A DNA stretch of 33,516 bases from Blautia faecis. GTDB taxonomy: Bacteria; Bacillota; Clostridia; Lachnospirales; Lachnospiraceae. The position numbers and the translations under genes were made by a program. Below are positions 24,929 to 32,711 of this stretch, in pieces. Each line of letters starts with the position of its first letter. Position 1 is the first letter of the stretch. The notes beneath the pieces are model-generated. The model was not told where the DNA came from. It saw only the letters and a program-made list of their open reading frames with translations, and did no database searches. The stretch is taken from positions 1-33,516 of the forward strand of contig NZ_JAJCIA010000039.1 in assembly GCF_020554845.1 (NCBI RefSeq), read 5' to 3'.

Positions 24929-25426
24929 TCAGCCTGCAACAGCCTCATCAGCTGCAGCATCTGCACTTCCTTCTGTAGCTGCCTGATCAGCAGTTCCATC
25001 TGCGGCTGCACCGTCAGCTGCCACTGCACTTACATAATCACCGGATACATAAGCAGTCTGTCCCTCATAGGAAACCTCAATCCAGCCATTGTCGCATACA
25101 CCTGTACTTGTAAGCTGTGTACCGCTTGTTACACCTGCGATCCAGGCAGCATCTGCACTTGCATCTGCACGAAGGTTAATATCTGCATTCGCAACATATG
25201 TACCATCCTGCTTGGTTACATTCACACCGCTTGCAGTCTGCTCTACAACTGGTTCTGGAGTAGGAGTAACTTCTGGTGTAGGAGTTGCCTCAGGGGTTGG
25301 TGTTGGAATAGGGGTCGGGGTTGCCTGTATAACTGTAACGCTTGCTCCTGCACCTTCCTCAAATCCACATCCAGGGATGCAAAGTGCTGCGCCCAGAAGC
25401 AAAACGGCTAATGCTGCTTTTTTCAT
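24929..25426 (-). CDS. SH3b-domain lipoprotein with Pro-Thr linker
   Basis: The 165-residue exported protein has a lipoprotein signal with Cys20 in CIPGC. A Pro/Thr/Glu repeat linker follows (about 35-60, units like TPTPE). A bacterial SH3 domain (about 66-135) contains ADINLRADASADAAWIAGV, GWIEVSYEGQTAYVSGDYV. The C-terminal tail is Ala/Asp-rich. SH3b domains commonly bind cell-wall peptidoglycan peptides, so it may tether to the wall; no catalytic domain is attached. AAAGGAGG precedes the ATG, with a perfect hairpin just before it. It lies downstream of the secreted propeller protein on the same strand but has its own promoter-like sequence. Confidence 0.88.
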   Translation of the reverse strand: MKKAALAVLLLGAALCIPGCGFEEGAGASVTVIQATPTPIPTPTPEATPTPEVTPTPEPVVEQTASGVNVTKQDGTYVANADINLRADASADAAWIAGVTSGTQLTSTGVCDNGWIEVSYEGQTAYVSGDYVSAVAADGAAADGTADQAATEGSADAAADEAVAG

Positions 25427-25444
25427 AATATAGTTCCTCCTTTA

Positions 25445-25462
25445 CAAAGCAATGGTGCTTTG
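25445..25462 (-). promoter_or_regulatory. Hairpin abutting the ribosome site of the SH3b lipoprotein gene
   Basis: CAAAGCA and TGCTTTG form a perfect 7-bp stem with a 4-nt loop. On the minus strand it ends only a few bases before AAAGGAGG. It may stabilise the mRNA or affect initiation; there is no T-run. Confidence 0.5.
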
Positions 25463-25527
25463 AATTGATTCATCTTCTTTTCATATAATATTACAAAAAC
25501 AGACTCATTTCGCGAATCGTTACAATT

Positions 25528-25556
25528 AATATACAGTATTATTACAAATTATGCAA
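25528..25556 (-). promoter_or_regulatory. Probable promoter of the SH3b lipoprotein gene
   Basis: On the minus strand TTGCAT (25556-25551) and TATATT (25533-25528) are spaced 17 bp apart, about 100 bp before the start codon. No terminator is evident after the upstream propeller gene, so read-through is also possible. Confidence 0.5.
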
Positions 25557-25590
25557 CCCCTAAGTGTATCTTTGCAATAAAGCATATCCT

Positions 25591-27642
25591 TCAGATTCCC
25601 AGAACAGCAGATATCTTAATCTCCTTTTCCGTTTCACTGAGATCAAAGTCGCCGCCATCTTCCACAGTCATGTGTACCTCATACAGTACATCTTCGGATA
25701 ATGTATCCGGTATTTCACCATCTTCTGTCTGGATATGCCATTTCTCTGCCGGAACTTCTTTCAAGGTACCATCTGTGCCATATGCATACAGCTTCAGAGA
25801 ACCTGTTTCCCCAGAGATTCCTTTCATACGTATTGCAACGGTTGTATTCGGATGCACATTCTCAATTGTGATCGTATTCAGCCATCCTTCCACATCTCCC
25901 AGGCCACCATCTGCCGCAAATTTCTCCTGGCTTAACACATTGCGCATTGCCTGATCCAGATCAACCTTACGATAAGGCATTTCCGGCAGATAAACGAATC
26001 TGTCCTGAAGTCTCAGAAGTTCCAGATAACCGGTAGGACAATAAAGTGAATTTCCGCTGTTTCCGGCATACATTCCGATAGCCATGTTGTTGTACATAGG
26101 CTTGCTGGCAACATCCATGGAAAAAACAGTTTCACCGGTCTCAAAATCAAGTATAATATACTGCCACATACCGGTTTCCAAATTCTGTACATATCCGTAG
26201 ATATATCCGGTTGCCGTAGATAATTTCATCATGGAAGTATCTGACAGATCACTTCTGCACCAGATACTCTTCATTTCGTATCCATCCTCAGTCTTAATCG
26301 TATCTACGCGTTCCACACCCGGCGTGATCATTTTATTTCCCTGTTTCAACCAATTTTCATCATAAATATTTGTATAACTCTGAATGGAGGAATCACTGTC
26401 CTCTTTTCCCAGGTTGGCACTTCCTGCACCAAACCAGTTACATACGATGGTACTTACGGTTCCTGCACCGTTATCATACACGATCGCAGAATTTTCAACA
26501 GATACCTGACTGCCCTCCGGAAGTTCATCGATTACAGGGAGACTTGCAACAACTTCTCCTGTTTTCATATCCAGGGCAAGAAGATTTACGGTCTCCTGAT
26601 TATCAGTAAACATCACCAGATCTTTTGTAAGGGATGGAGAGCATCCGCTGCCCCAGGCAAGACCTCCGCCAGTTGTTTCATCCCCTTCTTTGCTTTCTTT
26701 CGCACCAGCACTCTCGTAAGGAGTTTCCCAGATTTTCTTCACCCCATTGTCTGCCTGAAGCAGATAACAGTTCTGATTCGTCAGGATCACTGCTCCATCC
26801 TTGGATGCTGCAATTCCGTTCTCTGCACCCTCTCCCGGAGCCAGCTCATATACGAAGACTGCATCTGACAGATCAGTTTCCTCTCCATTTAAAATGGCAT
26901 CAATAGCTGTACGGGAAATATAGCCCATAGCACCCTGCTGTTTCCTGTCAGGGTAAATACGGAATCCTCCGGTTGCAAACCAGAGATTTCCTTCATAGTC
27001 AAACACTACAGCAAGAAGATTTTGATCCAGTGTTTTTCCAAGTGCTGCCTCTGCTGCTGCTTTAATATCAATATCCAGCACTTTCTCAAATTCCGGAAGT
27101 ACGTTTCCGTCTTCATCTGTTGCTTTCAGCATCAGCACATGGTTATTATTGGTCGGACACACCAGACGGTTACTCTCATCTACAAAGGAATAGGAACTCT
27201 GGATCAGATATTCTCCATTGTCATGCTGTTTTGGAGAAAAATATCCCAGTGTCTGTGTTTCCTCTGCATTGATATCACGAATTGCCAGTCCACCAAGCAA
27301 CGGAACCACTGCATGTCCATAGGAATCGAAAAAGATAGCCGGAGACGCATTTGCATTGGTTTTTTCATAAGAAACATTGATTTCTGAATAAATGCCTACC
27401 GGTAATACTTCGTCTGTGGAATCTGTATTGTAGCAATCATGATGAATATTGGAATCACTTGCTGCCATATAAGGATTCTCGTCAATAACCTTCTGTGTAA
27501 GTGTCTTTATGGGCAGTTCTGATGTCTGAGCTGTATTTTCCTCCGTCTGTGTTTCTTCTGCACGTACCATATTTATTGATGGTTCAGATGTTGCTGCAGC
27601 CATAAAAGTGATCATTGCAAGAATTAAAGCTCTTTTCTTCAT
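25591..27642 (-). CDS. Large secreted protein of unknown function, beta-propeller-like
   Basis: I do not recognise a named family. The 683-residue product begins with a signal peptide (MKKRALILAMITFMAAATS, cleavage probably after MVRA) and has no lipobox, anchor or sorting motif. Residues of about 95-560 contain repeated strand-turn units of the kind found in PQQ-like or SMP-30-like propellers. Examples are DSYGHAVVPLLGGLAIRD, NLLAVVFDYEGNLWFATGG, GAVILTNQNCYLLQADNG, LVMFTDNQETVNLLALDMKT (two segments) and YIILDFETGETVFSM. The last 110 residues look like a separate beta-rich domain (WLNTITIENVHPNTTVAIRM). It starts 25 bp after the small receiver-like gene, so the two probably form an operon. 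A sensory or substrate-binding role outside the cell is possible but unproven. Confidence 0.85.
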   Translation of the reverse strand: MKKRALILAMITFMAAATSEPSINMVRAEETQTEENTAQTSELPIKTLTQKVIDENPYMAASDSNIHHDCYNTDSTDEVLPVGIYSEINVSYEKTNANASPAIFFDSYGHAVVPLLGGLAIRDINAEETQTLGYFSPKQHDNGEYLIQSSYSFVDESNRLVCPTNNNHVLMLKATDEDGNVLPEFEKVLDIDIKAAAEAALGKTLDQNLLAVVFDYEGNLWFATGGFRIYPDRKQQGAMGYISRTAIDAILNGEETDLSDAVFVYELAPGEGAENGIAASKDGAVILTNQNCYLLQADNGVKKIWETPYESAGAKESKEGDETTGGGLAWGSGCSPSLTKDLVMFTDNQETVNLLALDMKTGEVVASLPVIDELPEGSQVSVENSAIVYDNGAGTVSTIVCNWFGAGSANLGKEDSDSSIQSYTNIYDENWLKQGNKMITPGVERVDTIKTEDGYEMKSIWCRSDLSDTSMMKLSTATGYIYGYVQNLETGMWQYIILDFETGETVFSMDVASKPMYNNMAIGMYAGNSGNSLYCPTGYLELLRLQDRFVYLPEMPYRKVDLDQAMRNVLSQEKFAADGGLGDVEGWLNTITIENVHPNTTVAIRMKGISGETGSLKLYAYGTDGTLKEVPAEKWHIQTEDGEIPDTLSEDVLYEVHMTVEDGGDFDLSETEKEIKISAVLGI

Positions 27643-27667
27643 ATTGTTTTCCTCCTGAGTGTTTTTA

Positions 27668-28042
27668 TCATATTACCTTACTGCGTTCAAACCAAATGGA
27701 AAGTCCTTCTTTTATTTTTTGCTCTTCCATAGGTTTCATAAAAAAATATTCTATCCGCATCCTGAACGCATGAAGCGAAAAATCAAGATCACTGCACCAG
27801 ATGATCCCACATTTGGGATACAGGGAACGAAGATGTTCTGCCGCATTCAGACCGGACACACCAGGTAATGCAAGAAACACCACTGCCGGTACTGTTTTTC
27901 GTGTCCACTCAAAAAATTGTTCCTGATCCTGATAGATTTCAATCAATGGAAAAATTTTCTTTTCTGTACAGTAATTCCTGATATATTCCGCACAGTTCTG
28001 TCCTTCCTGTTTCTGATCAGTCAATATAGCAATACAATACAC
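27668..28042 (-). CDS. Stand-alone receiver-like protein lacking the phosphoacceptor aspartate
   Basis: The product of about 124 residues resembles a CheY-like receiver of the LytTR/AgrA type (CIAILTDQKQEG at the N-terminus, VVFLALPGVSGLNAAEHLRSLYP, IIWCSDLDFSLHAFRMRIEYFFMKP) but has no output domain. The acceptor Asp expected after FL is Ala58 (FLALPG instead of FLDIxxPG). The acidic pair near the N-terminus is reduced to Asp9. The lysine equivalent (Lys103 in FMKP) is kept. It is therefore a pseudo-receiver that should not be phosphorylated normally. The start is taken as GTG at 28042, with AGGAGG 6 nt before it; an ATG at 28075 would include that site. It precedes the secreted propeller gene by 25 bp. 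Confidence 0.75.
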   Translation of the reverse strand: MYCIAILTDQKQEGQNCAEYIRNYCTEKKIFPLIEIYQDQEQFFEWTRKTVPAVVFLALPGVSGLNAAEHLRSLYPKCGIIWCSDLDFSLHAFRMRIEYFFMKPMEEQKIKEGLSIWFERSKVI

Positions 28043-28075
28043 GACATCCCTCCTTTTCCATCTGATGTCTCCCAT

Positions 28076-28262
28076 TTGTTATTCTCATTATAAAAAAGTC
28101 GAAAATTATTTCAATAATTCTGTCACGAAACGACAGAAAATGACACGAATTGTAAATCTATGGTATTTAGATAATTTTAAGTTTGGGGAATTGTCTGTCG
28201 GAGCGGACAGGGATTAATTTCTTTTTTTAGCAGTGGCATCACATCTATATTTTATATACTCA
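28076..28262. promoter_or_regulatory. Promoter region of the receiver-propeller operon, with two related dyads
   Basis: On the minus strand TTGAAA (28114-28109) and TATAAT (28092-28087), 16 bp apart, form a good promoter. Five bp upstream of the -35 lies TCTGTC-N7-GACAGA (28119-28137). A second copy, TCTGTC-N6-GACAGG, lies at 28194-28211. The pair of dyads about 75 bp apart looks like an operator arrangement. No gene is seen in this stretch. Confidence 0.6.
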
Positions 28263-28313
28263 AAGAAAACAGACTGATCCACATATCTTCTGTAGAAGCC
28301 AGCCTGTTTTCTT
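28263..28313 (-). terminator. Terminator downstream of xdhC
   Basis: AAGAAAACAG (28263-28272) pairs with CTGTTTTCTT (28304-28313), extended inward by CTG/CAG. On the minus strand it is followed by TG then AT-rich sequence. It lies about 57 bp after the xdhC stop and probably ends that transcript. Confidence 0.65.
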
Positions 28314-28369
28314 ATTGTTTTACAATGTGATCTTGTACGTGTTACAGGAACATTTTCCCATTCCATAAC

Positions 28370-29419
28370 TTATACCCGCTCAAATACCACCGTCACCTGC
28401 CCGCCGCAGATCATTCCAAGACTGTCCTGGCCGTCTGCTGTTAAGGCATAGTGTTTTACTTCTTTTTCTTTTACTTCTTTACAATGACTGATGGCTTCGT
28501 ACTCTACTTTGCCGCCGCCAATGCTGCCTGTAATGTGTCCGGACGGTTCTACGAACATTTTGCTTCCTACTCCTCTTGGAGAAGAGCCGGATTTCTCTGC
28601 GATGGTGACCATGACACCATGACGACCTTCCAGAACTGCTGTCTCTACTTTTTCATCACAGTAGGCGGAATAATGCTGATTTTTTACCTTAATGATCTCT
28701 GCCATAATGCTCACTGCAATTTCCTCCGGAAGCTGCCCGCCAAGAGGAATTCCGATTGGTGCATGGACTTCGTCCAATTGCTCCAGAGTGTAACCTTCTT
28801 TTAGAAGATTTTCCCTGGTGATCCGCACTTTGTTTTTGCTGCCGATCATGCCAAGATATTCGTAGGGACGATGGAGAAGCCTGCGAAGGCAGTCTGCATC
28901 ACCAATGTGGCCTCTGGTAAGGATTACATAATAAGTGTTATCGTAAGGCGTAATGTACTTATCCAGTTCTTTAAAATCACCGTAGACCAGCTGGTCTGCT
29001 TCTGGAAAACGCTCCTTTGTCACGAAATATTCTCTGTCATCCATGATCGTTACATGGAAACCAAGCATTTTTCCCAGATGAGCAGTAGGCTGGGATACGT
29101 GACCGCCGCCAAAGATCACAAGCCTTGGATTCTTGCGGTAATCTTCTACGAAAAGCCGGTGACCGTCTGCTTCTGTCACTTTTGTCTCTTTCGTCTCACT
29201 CAGAATATTCAGATAATTATCCCATATGGAAGCATCTTCCGTTTTCTCGGGGATCAGCTGTACACCTGATTTTTTTTCAGCAGCTTCACCACAGTTTTCT
29301 TCTCTAATAACCGTTTCTGGTTTCAAAATGCACTTCTTTCCCATATATAGTCCATCCAGAAAAATTCCAGTTTTTGCCCTGCCTTTTTCATCAAGAATCT
29401 GATAAATTTTATTATACAT
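28370..29419 (-). CDS. XdhC/CoxI family molybdenum hydroxylase maturation factor, permuted domain order
   Basis: XdhC-type proteins deliver sulfurated molybdenum cofactor to xanthine dehydrogenase-like hydroxylases. This 349-residue protein has the NAD-binding-like Rossmann half first (LVIFGGGHVSQPTAHLG at about 100-116, YVILTRGHIGDADCL, YLGMIGSKNK). The CoxI half comes last (TIAEKSGSSPRGVGSKM at 272-288, GSIGGGKVE, GMICGGQVTV). In the textbook order the CoxI half is N-terminal, so this is a permuted arrangement. The first 90 residues are less conserved. No hydroxylase structural subunit is in the window. It is divergent from a symporter gene and close to a dihydropyrimidinase, which suggests purine or N-heterocycle catabolism. 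Confidence 0.88.
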   Translation of the reverse strand: MYNKIYQILDEKGRAKTGIFLDGLYMGKKCILKPETVIREENCGEAAEKKSGVQLIPEKTEDASIWDNYLNILSETKETKVTEADGHRLFVEDYRKNPRLVIFGGGHVSQPTAHLGKMLGFHVTIMDDREYFVTKERFPEADQLVYGDFKELDKYITPYDNTYYVILTRGHIGDADCLRRLLHRPYEYLGMIGSKNKVRITRENLLKEGYTLEQLDEVHAPIGIPLGGQLPEEIAVSIMAEIIKVKNQHYSAYCDEKVETAVLEGRHGVMVTIAEKSGSSPRGVGSKMFVEPSGHITGSIGGGKVEYEAISHCKEVKEKEVKHYALTADGQDSLGMICGGQVTVVFERV

Positions 29420-29535
29420 GATTTTTCACTCCATCCTGTCATATCAACTACCCATCCCTTCCTGCCATCATTACCAGGCATTCTTTAATCAATCCCTGTT
29501 ATTGGCAAGAGGATGATGCAGCGGTTAAAATTTCA

Positions 29536-29564
29536 TTGCACCTTTCATTCCTATATATTATAAT
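29536..29564 (+). promoter_or_regulatory. Promoter of the DAACS symporter gene
   Basis: TTGCAC (29536-29541) and TATAAT (29559-29564) are separated by 17 bp. GGAGG follows 7 bp later and the ATG is at 29586, so the 5' leader is very short, about 15 nt, with the ribosome site almost at its 5' end. Confidence 0.75.
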
Positions 29565-29585
29565 ACATCCGGAGGAATTTTCACA

Positions 29586-30791
29586 ATGAAGAAAAAAAGA
29601 ATTATGGCCAGTTTTCCCATTCGGATTCTGGCAGTCAGTATACCCGGCCTCCTTGCAGGCCTGTTTTTAAATGTCACAAGAACTATGGGACTGACCTCCG
29701 GGGCTTTGAATCTGGTGGTTACAGCCCGTTATGTGCTAAGTCAGATAATCACCTTTCTGGCACCGCTGATCATTATCGGTCTTGTGGCATCTTCCATTAT
29801 TTCCGTAAAAAAAGCTCCCACACCAGCCACCGCGCCAGTTGTCCGGATCACTTATTTTTCCATGCTTGGAGCCGCAGCTTTCGCATCCGTTCTTGGATAT
29901 CTGATCATTCCAAGACTTCCGGTATCCACAGACAGTTTATCTTTCCGCTTCCTGCCGGATACCTTGTTTGAGCTTCCCATTCCAGCACCGGTTTCTGCAC
30001 TGAGTGCGTTAGTACTTGCTATTTTGCTTGCCCTTGGTGCCTGTTGGACCAATGCAGTGCGAACCAAAGAGCTTTTGCAGGAGTTTCGGGGAATTACCCT
30101 TTCCCTGATGTCCAGAATTCTTCTTCCACTGTTACCTGCTTATATCGGGCTTTCTCTTTGTACACTGGCTTATCAGGGATATTTCATCAAGTATCTGCCA
30201 CTGTTGCTTCTGGCACTTATTATTATAATTCCGGCTTATATGGTCTGGGTGTTGGTTCTGTATCATATTGCAGGCTCTTATGCCGGAGAAAAGGCATGGG
30301 GAATTCTGAAAAATTATATACCGGTCTGTAAAATGGCTTTAAGAACCCATTCTTCCACAGCTGTGGAAAAATATTCACAGAAAGCAGCTGACAAATGTGT
30401 GCCGCTTGATTCCGAGCTTATCAAAGAGGCAATTCCTCTTTTTACCCAGATTCATCACTGTGGTTCTGTGCTTGCAGAGGTATTCTTCGCTATGATGATC
30501 TCCCGTATTCTGTACGGCTCTGTTCCTGCACCGGGAACTATGTTGATCTTCAGTATTTTGCTTGCCACCTGTTCCATTGGTACACCCGGGCTTCCATGGG
30601 GAACCGTAATGGTATCCCTGGGAACCCTGACCGGAATCCTGAAATTCGGAGATTCCGGTATGGCGCTGATGTTCGCTGTTTTTGCACTGAATGATGCTTT
30701 TGCAGCAGCATGTAATGCCACATGTGACGGAGCCGCTGCACTGTTTCTGACAGGATATGTAAAAAGACATGATTTTTCAAACAGGCTCTAG
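29586..30791 (+). CDS. DAACS-family (dicarboxylate/amino acid:cation) symporter, divergent binding motif
   Basis: The 401-residue polytopic protein follows the glutamate-transporter fold. Eight or so hydrophobic segments are present, a serine-rich hairpin-1 region (ALRTHSSTAVEKY), a hairpin-2 region CSIGTPGLPWGTVMVSLG, and a final helix with FALNDAFAAACNATCDGAAA. The central motif NMDGT, which binds sodium and substrate in classical members, is here IHHCGSVLAEVFF (HHCGS at 290-294). The substrate is therefore probably not a standard dicarboxylate; context suggests a nitrogen compound related to the adjacent hydantoinase. It has its own promoter and its TAG stop overlaps the stop of the convergent hydantoinase gene. 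Confidence 0.87.
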   Translation: MKKKRIMASFPIRILAVSIPGLLAGLFLNVTRTMGLTSGALNLVVTARYVLSQIITFLAPLIIIGLVASSIISVKKAPTPATAPVVRITYFSMLGAAAFASVLGYLIIPRLPVSTDSLSFRFLPDTLFELPIPAPVSALSALVLAILLALGACWTNAVRTKELLQEFRGITLSLMSRILLPLLPAYIGLSLCTLAYQGYFIKYLPLLLLALIIIIPAYMVWVLVLYHIAGSYAGEKAWGILKNYIPVCKMALRTHSSTAVEKYSQKAADKCVPLDSELIKEAIPLFTQIHHCGSVLAEVFFAMMISRILYGSVPAPGTMLIFSILLATCSIGTPGLPWGTVMVSLGTLTGILKFGDSGMALMFAVFALNDAFAAACNATCDGAAALFLTGYVKRHDFSNRL

Positions 30792-32167
30792 GCCAGCGGC
30801 TGTCTCAGCCCTCTCTTAATATAAGCTCCAAGTTTCTCCTGCACCAGTTTTCCTTCATCCACAGCAAGGTTTCCGCGAAGGAATACTTTATCAATATCTC
30901 CATGGACTTCAAAACCCTCATAGGGGTTGTTATCTGTATTATAGGCATGTGTTTTCGCAGAGATCACGTTCTCTTTTTCCGGATCAAATACTACAATGTC
31001 TGCGTCGCTGCCTTCGGCGATAGCTCCTTTGTTTGGATATACACCGTACAACTTAGCTGGATTTTCACACAGAAGCTGGCACATTTTCTCTACTGTAATT
31101 TTTCCGGTGCGCACGCCGTAAGTGTAGAGAAGAGTTCCCCTTGTCTGAACTCCCGGCAGGCCGCCTGGAATCTTGGTAAAATCCGCTTTTCCCATTGCTT
31201 TCTGGGCAAGGGTAAAGCTGCACTGGTCCGTAGCTACTGTCTGGATATCTCCATCCGCCAGAGCTTTCCACAGGCAGTCCTGATCCTCTTTCTTGCGGAT
31301 TGGCGGAGCGCACACATATTTGGCACCTTCGAAATCAGGTTTGGAATAAACGCTGTCGTCCAGAAGAAGATACTGAGGACAGGTCTCTGCAAATACGGTC
31401 TGACCATTTTCCCGGGCACGGACGATTTCTTCGTATGCCTTGCGGTTGGTCAAATGTACCACCATGACCGGAGCTCCTGCTTCCTTCGCAATTACAAGAA
31501 GACGGTGTACTGCCTCGGCCTCCATAGTATCCGGACGTACAAGAGGATGATTCTCCGGACCCAGTTTTCCCTGTGCTTTCGCTTCCTGGATCAGTGCGTC
31601 GATCACGCCTGCATTTTCACAATGTACGCCTGCGAAACAGCCTTTTTCATTTAAGGCCTTTATGATCTTATAAAGATCCTCGTCGTCTACGATCATTGCC
31701 GGGTAAGTCATATATAGCTTGAAGCTGGTAATGCCCTCATTGATCATATCCTGAATTTCTTTCTTTGTCTCCTCATTCCATTCTACAATGGACATGTGAA
31801 AAGAATAGTCACAGGAGCATTTGCCATCAGCCTTTTTGTGCCACTTCTCAAGACCCTCTTTCAGGGTATGACCTCCTTTATCCTGTGAAGCAAAATCAAT
31901 GACCAGAGTGGTTCCTCCAAGGATTGCCGCTCTTGTTCCTGTCTCGAAATCATCTGCTGTTACAGTACCAGCAACCTCCAGGTCAAAATGGGTATGTCCG
32001 TCAATAAATCCCGGGAAAAGAAGCTTGCCGGATACATCCACCACTTTGGCATCTGGCTGTGAAAGATCCTCTCCTACTTTTATGATCTTTTCGCCTTCCA
32101 CCAACACATCCTGTTTCCTTGTGCCTGCACCTGATATTACGGTTCCGTTTTTCAAAAGATATTTCAT
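30788..32167 (-). CDS. hydA: Dihydropyrimidinase / D-hydantoinase-type amidohydrolase
   Basis: The 459-residue enzyme belongs to the cyclic amidohydrolases that open dihydropyrimidine, hydantoin or related rings. All binuclear metal ligands are visible: His58 and His60 in DGHTHFD, the carbamylated Lys150 in SFKLYMTY, His182 in GVHCEN, His238 in VVHLTN and Asp314 in ATDQCSF. GGGAGG precedes the ATG. A hydantoinase-like gene of this kind is found in clostridial purine-degradation clusters near xdh and xdhC genes. The exact substrate cannot be read from sequence; dihydroorotase or allantoinase are less likely alternatives. The stop codon is shared in a CTAG palindrome with the convergent symporter gene. 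Confidence 0.93.
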   Translation of the reverse strand: MKYLLKNGTVISGAGTRKQDVLVEGEKIIKVGEDLSQPDAKVVDVSGKLLFPGFIDGHTHFDLEVAGTVTADDFETGTRAAILGGTTLVIDFASQDKGGHTLKEGLEKWHKKADGKCSCDYSFHMSIVEWNEETKKEIQDMINEGITSFKLYMTYPAMIVDDEDLYKIIKALNEKGCFAGVHCENAGVIDALIQEAKAQGKLGPENHPLVRPDTMEAEAVHRLLVIAKEAGAPVMVVHLTNRKAYEEIVRARENGQTVFAETCPQYLLLDDSVYSKPDFEGAKYVCAPPIRKKEDQDCLWKALADGDIQTVATDQCSFTLAQKAMGKADFTKIPGGLPGVQTRGTLLYTYGVRTGKITVEKMCQLLCENPAKLYGVYPNKGAIAEGSDADIVVFDPEKENVISAKTHAYNTDNNPYEGFEVHGDIDKVFLRGNLAVDEGKLVQEKLGAYIKRGLRQPLA

Positions 32168-32459
32168 ACAACAGATCCTCCCTTCACATTTCTATGGTTA
32201 TCTGCAATTTCCAAACCAGTCCTGTATTTATTTTTCTTCCACATTGACTTGCATTTATACAAAATAACCAATTTTATTTACCTTATATCTTATTTTAATG
32301 TAAATATACCACATGTAATTTCCATCTTCAACAAAATAAATACGAATTTTTTTAAGCCTTCAATAATTTTTTTGTAAAATTGTCTTTTTATTTTTTTTCT
32401 GACATGTTATTATAAAAGAAACAAGTCATTCGTTACTATCTGCAATATACGAATACAGG
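32168..32459. other. AT-rich intergenic region upstream of the hydantoinase gene
   Basis: The region is strongly AT-rich with long T and A runs (for example around 32345-32400). It should contain the promoter for the leftward hydantoinase gene, but no unique -35/-10 pair stands out. No coding sequence is seen. Confidence 0.5.
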
Positions 32460-32600
32460 TTACTGTTCACTACGTTCACAGCAACCCGCTTCGCGATGCA
32501 CAGAAATCATGCCTTGCATGATTTCGCGCCGACATTCTCGGGTTTTCTGTGAACTCTGTTCACAAAAAACACCTCGCGGAACGCTCCCAGTGAACAGTAA
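32460..32600. repeat. 141-bp palindromic element with perfect 12-bp terminal inverted repeats
   Basis: TTACTGTTCACT (32460-32471) and AGTGAACAGTAA (32589-32600) are perfect inverted repeats at the ends. Nested inside is GTTCACAG-C-AACCCG against CGGGTT-TT-CTGTGAAC. A further perfect hairpin GAAATCATGC-CTT-GCATGATTTC lies within that. It has no open reading frame of note. The structure fits a MITE-like or large REP/IRU-type intergenic repeat. Confidence 0.7.
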
Positions 32601-32711
32601 TAAATACAGACAGGATGCCCGGATTCTATGCGGAGATTTCAGGCATCGACCCATGGCAGGATTTTCCTGCTCTTAATAAAAAAATCAAATCCAAAACAGG
32701 AGGGAACAAAT

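Noticed and set aside
25237..25322. Repetitive DNA in the SH3b lipoprotein gene
   Set aside because: Explained by Thr-Pro-Glu repeats in the protein linker rather than a mobile or regulatory repeat.
28194..28211. CTGTC/GACAG dyad considered as a terminator
   Set aside because: The stem is only 5-6 bp and the T-run is about 15 nt away; resemblance to the dyad at 28119-28137 makes an operator more likely.
30902..31654. 250-codon plus-strand frame antisense to the hydantoinase gene
   Set aside because: It is fully inside a clear amidohydrolase gene with all metal ligands on the other strand, and shows no family motif or ribosome site.
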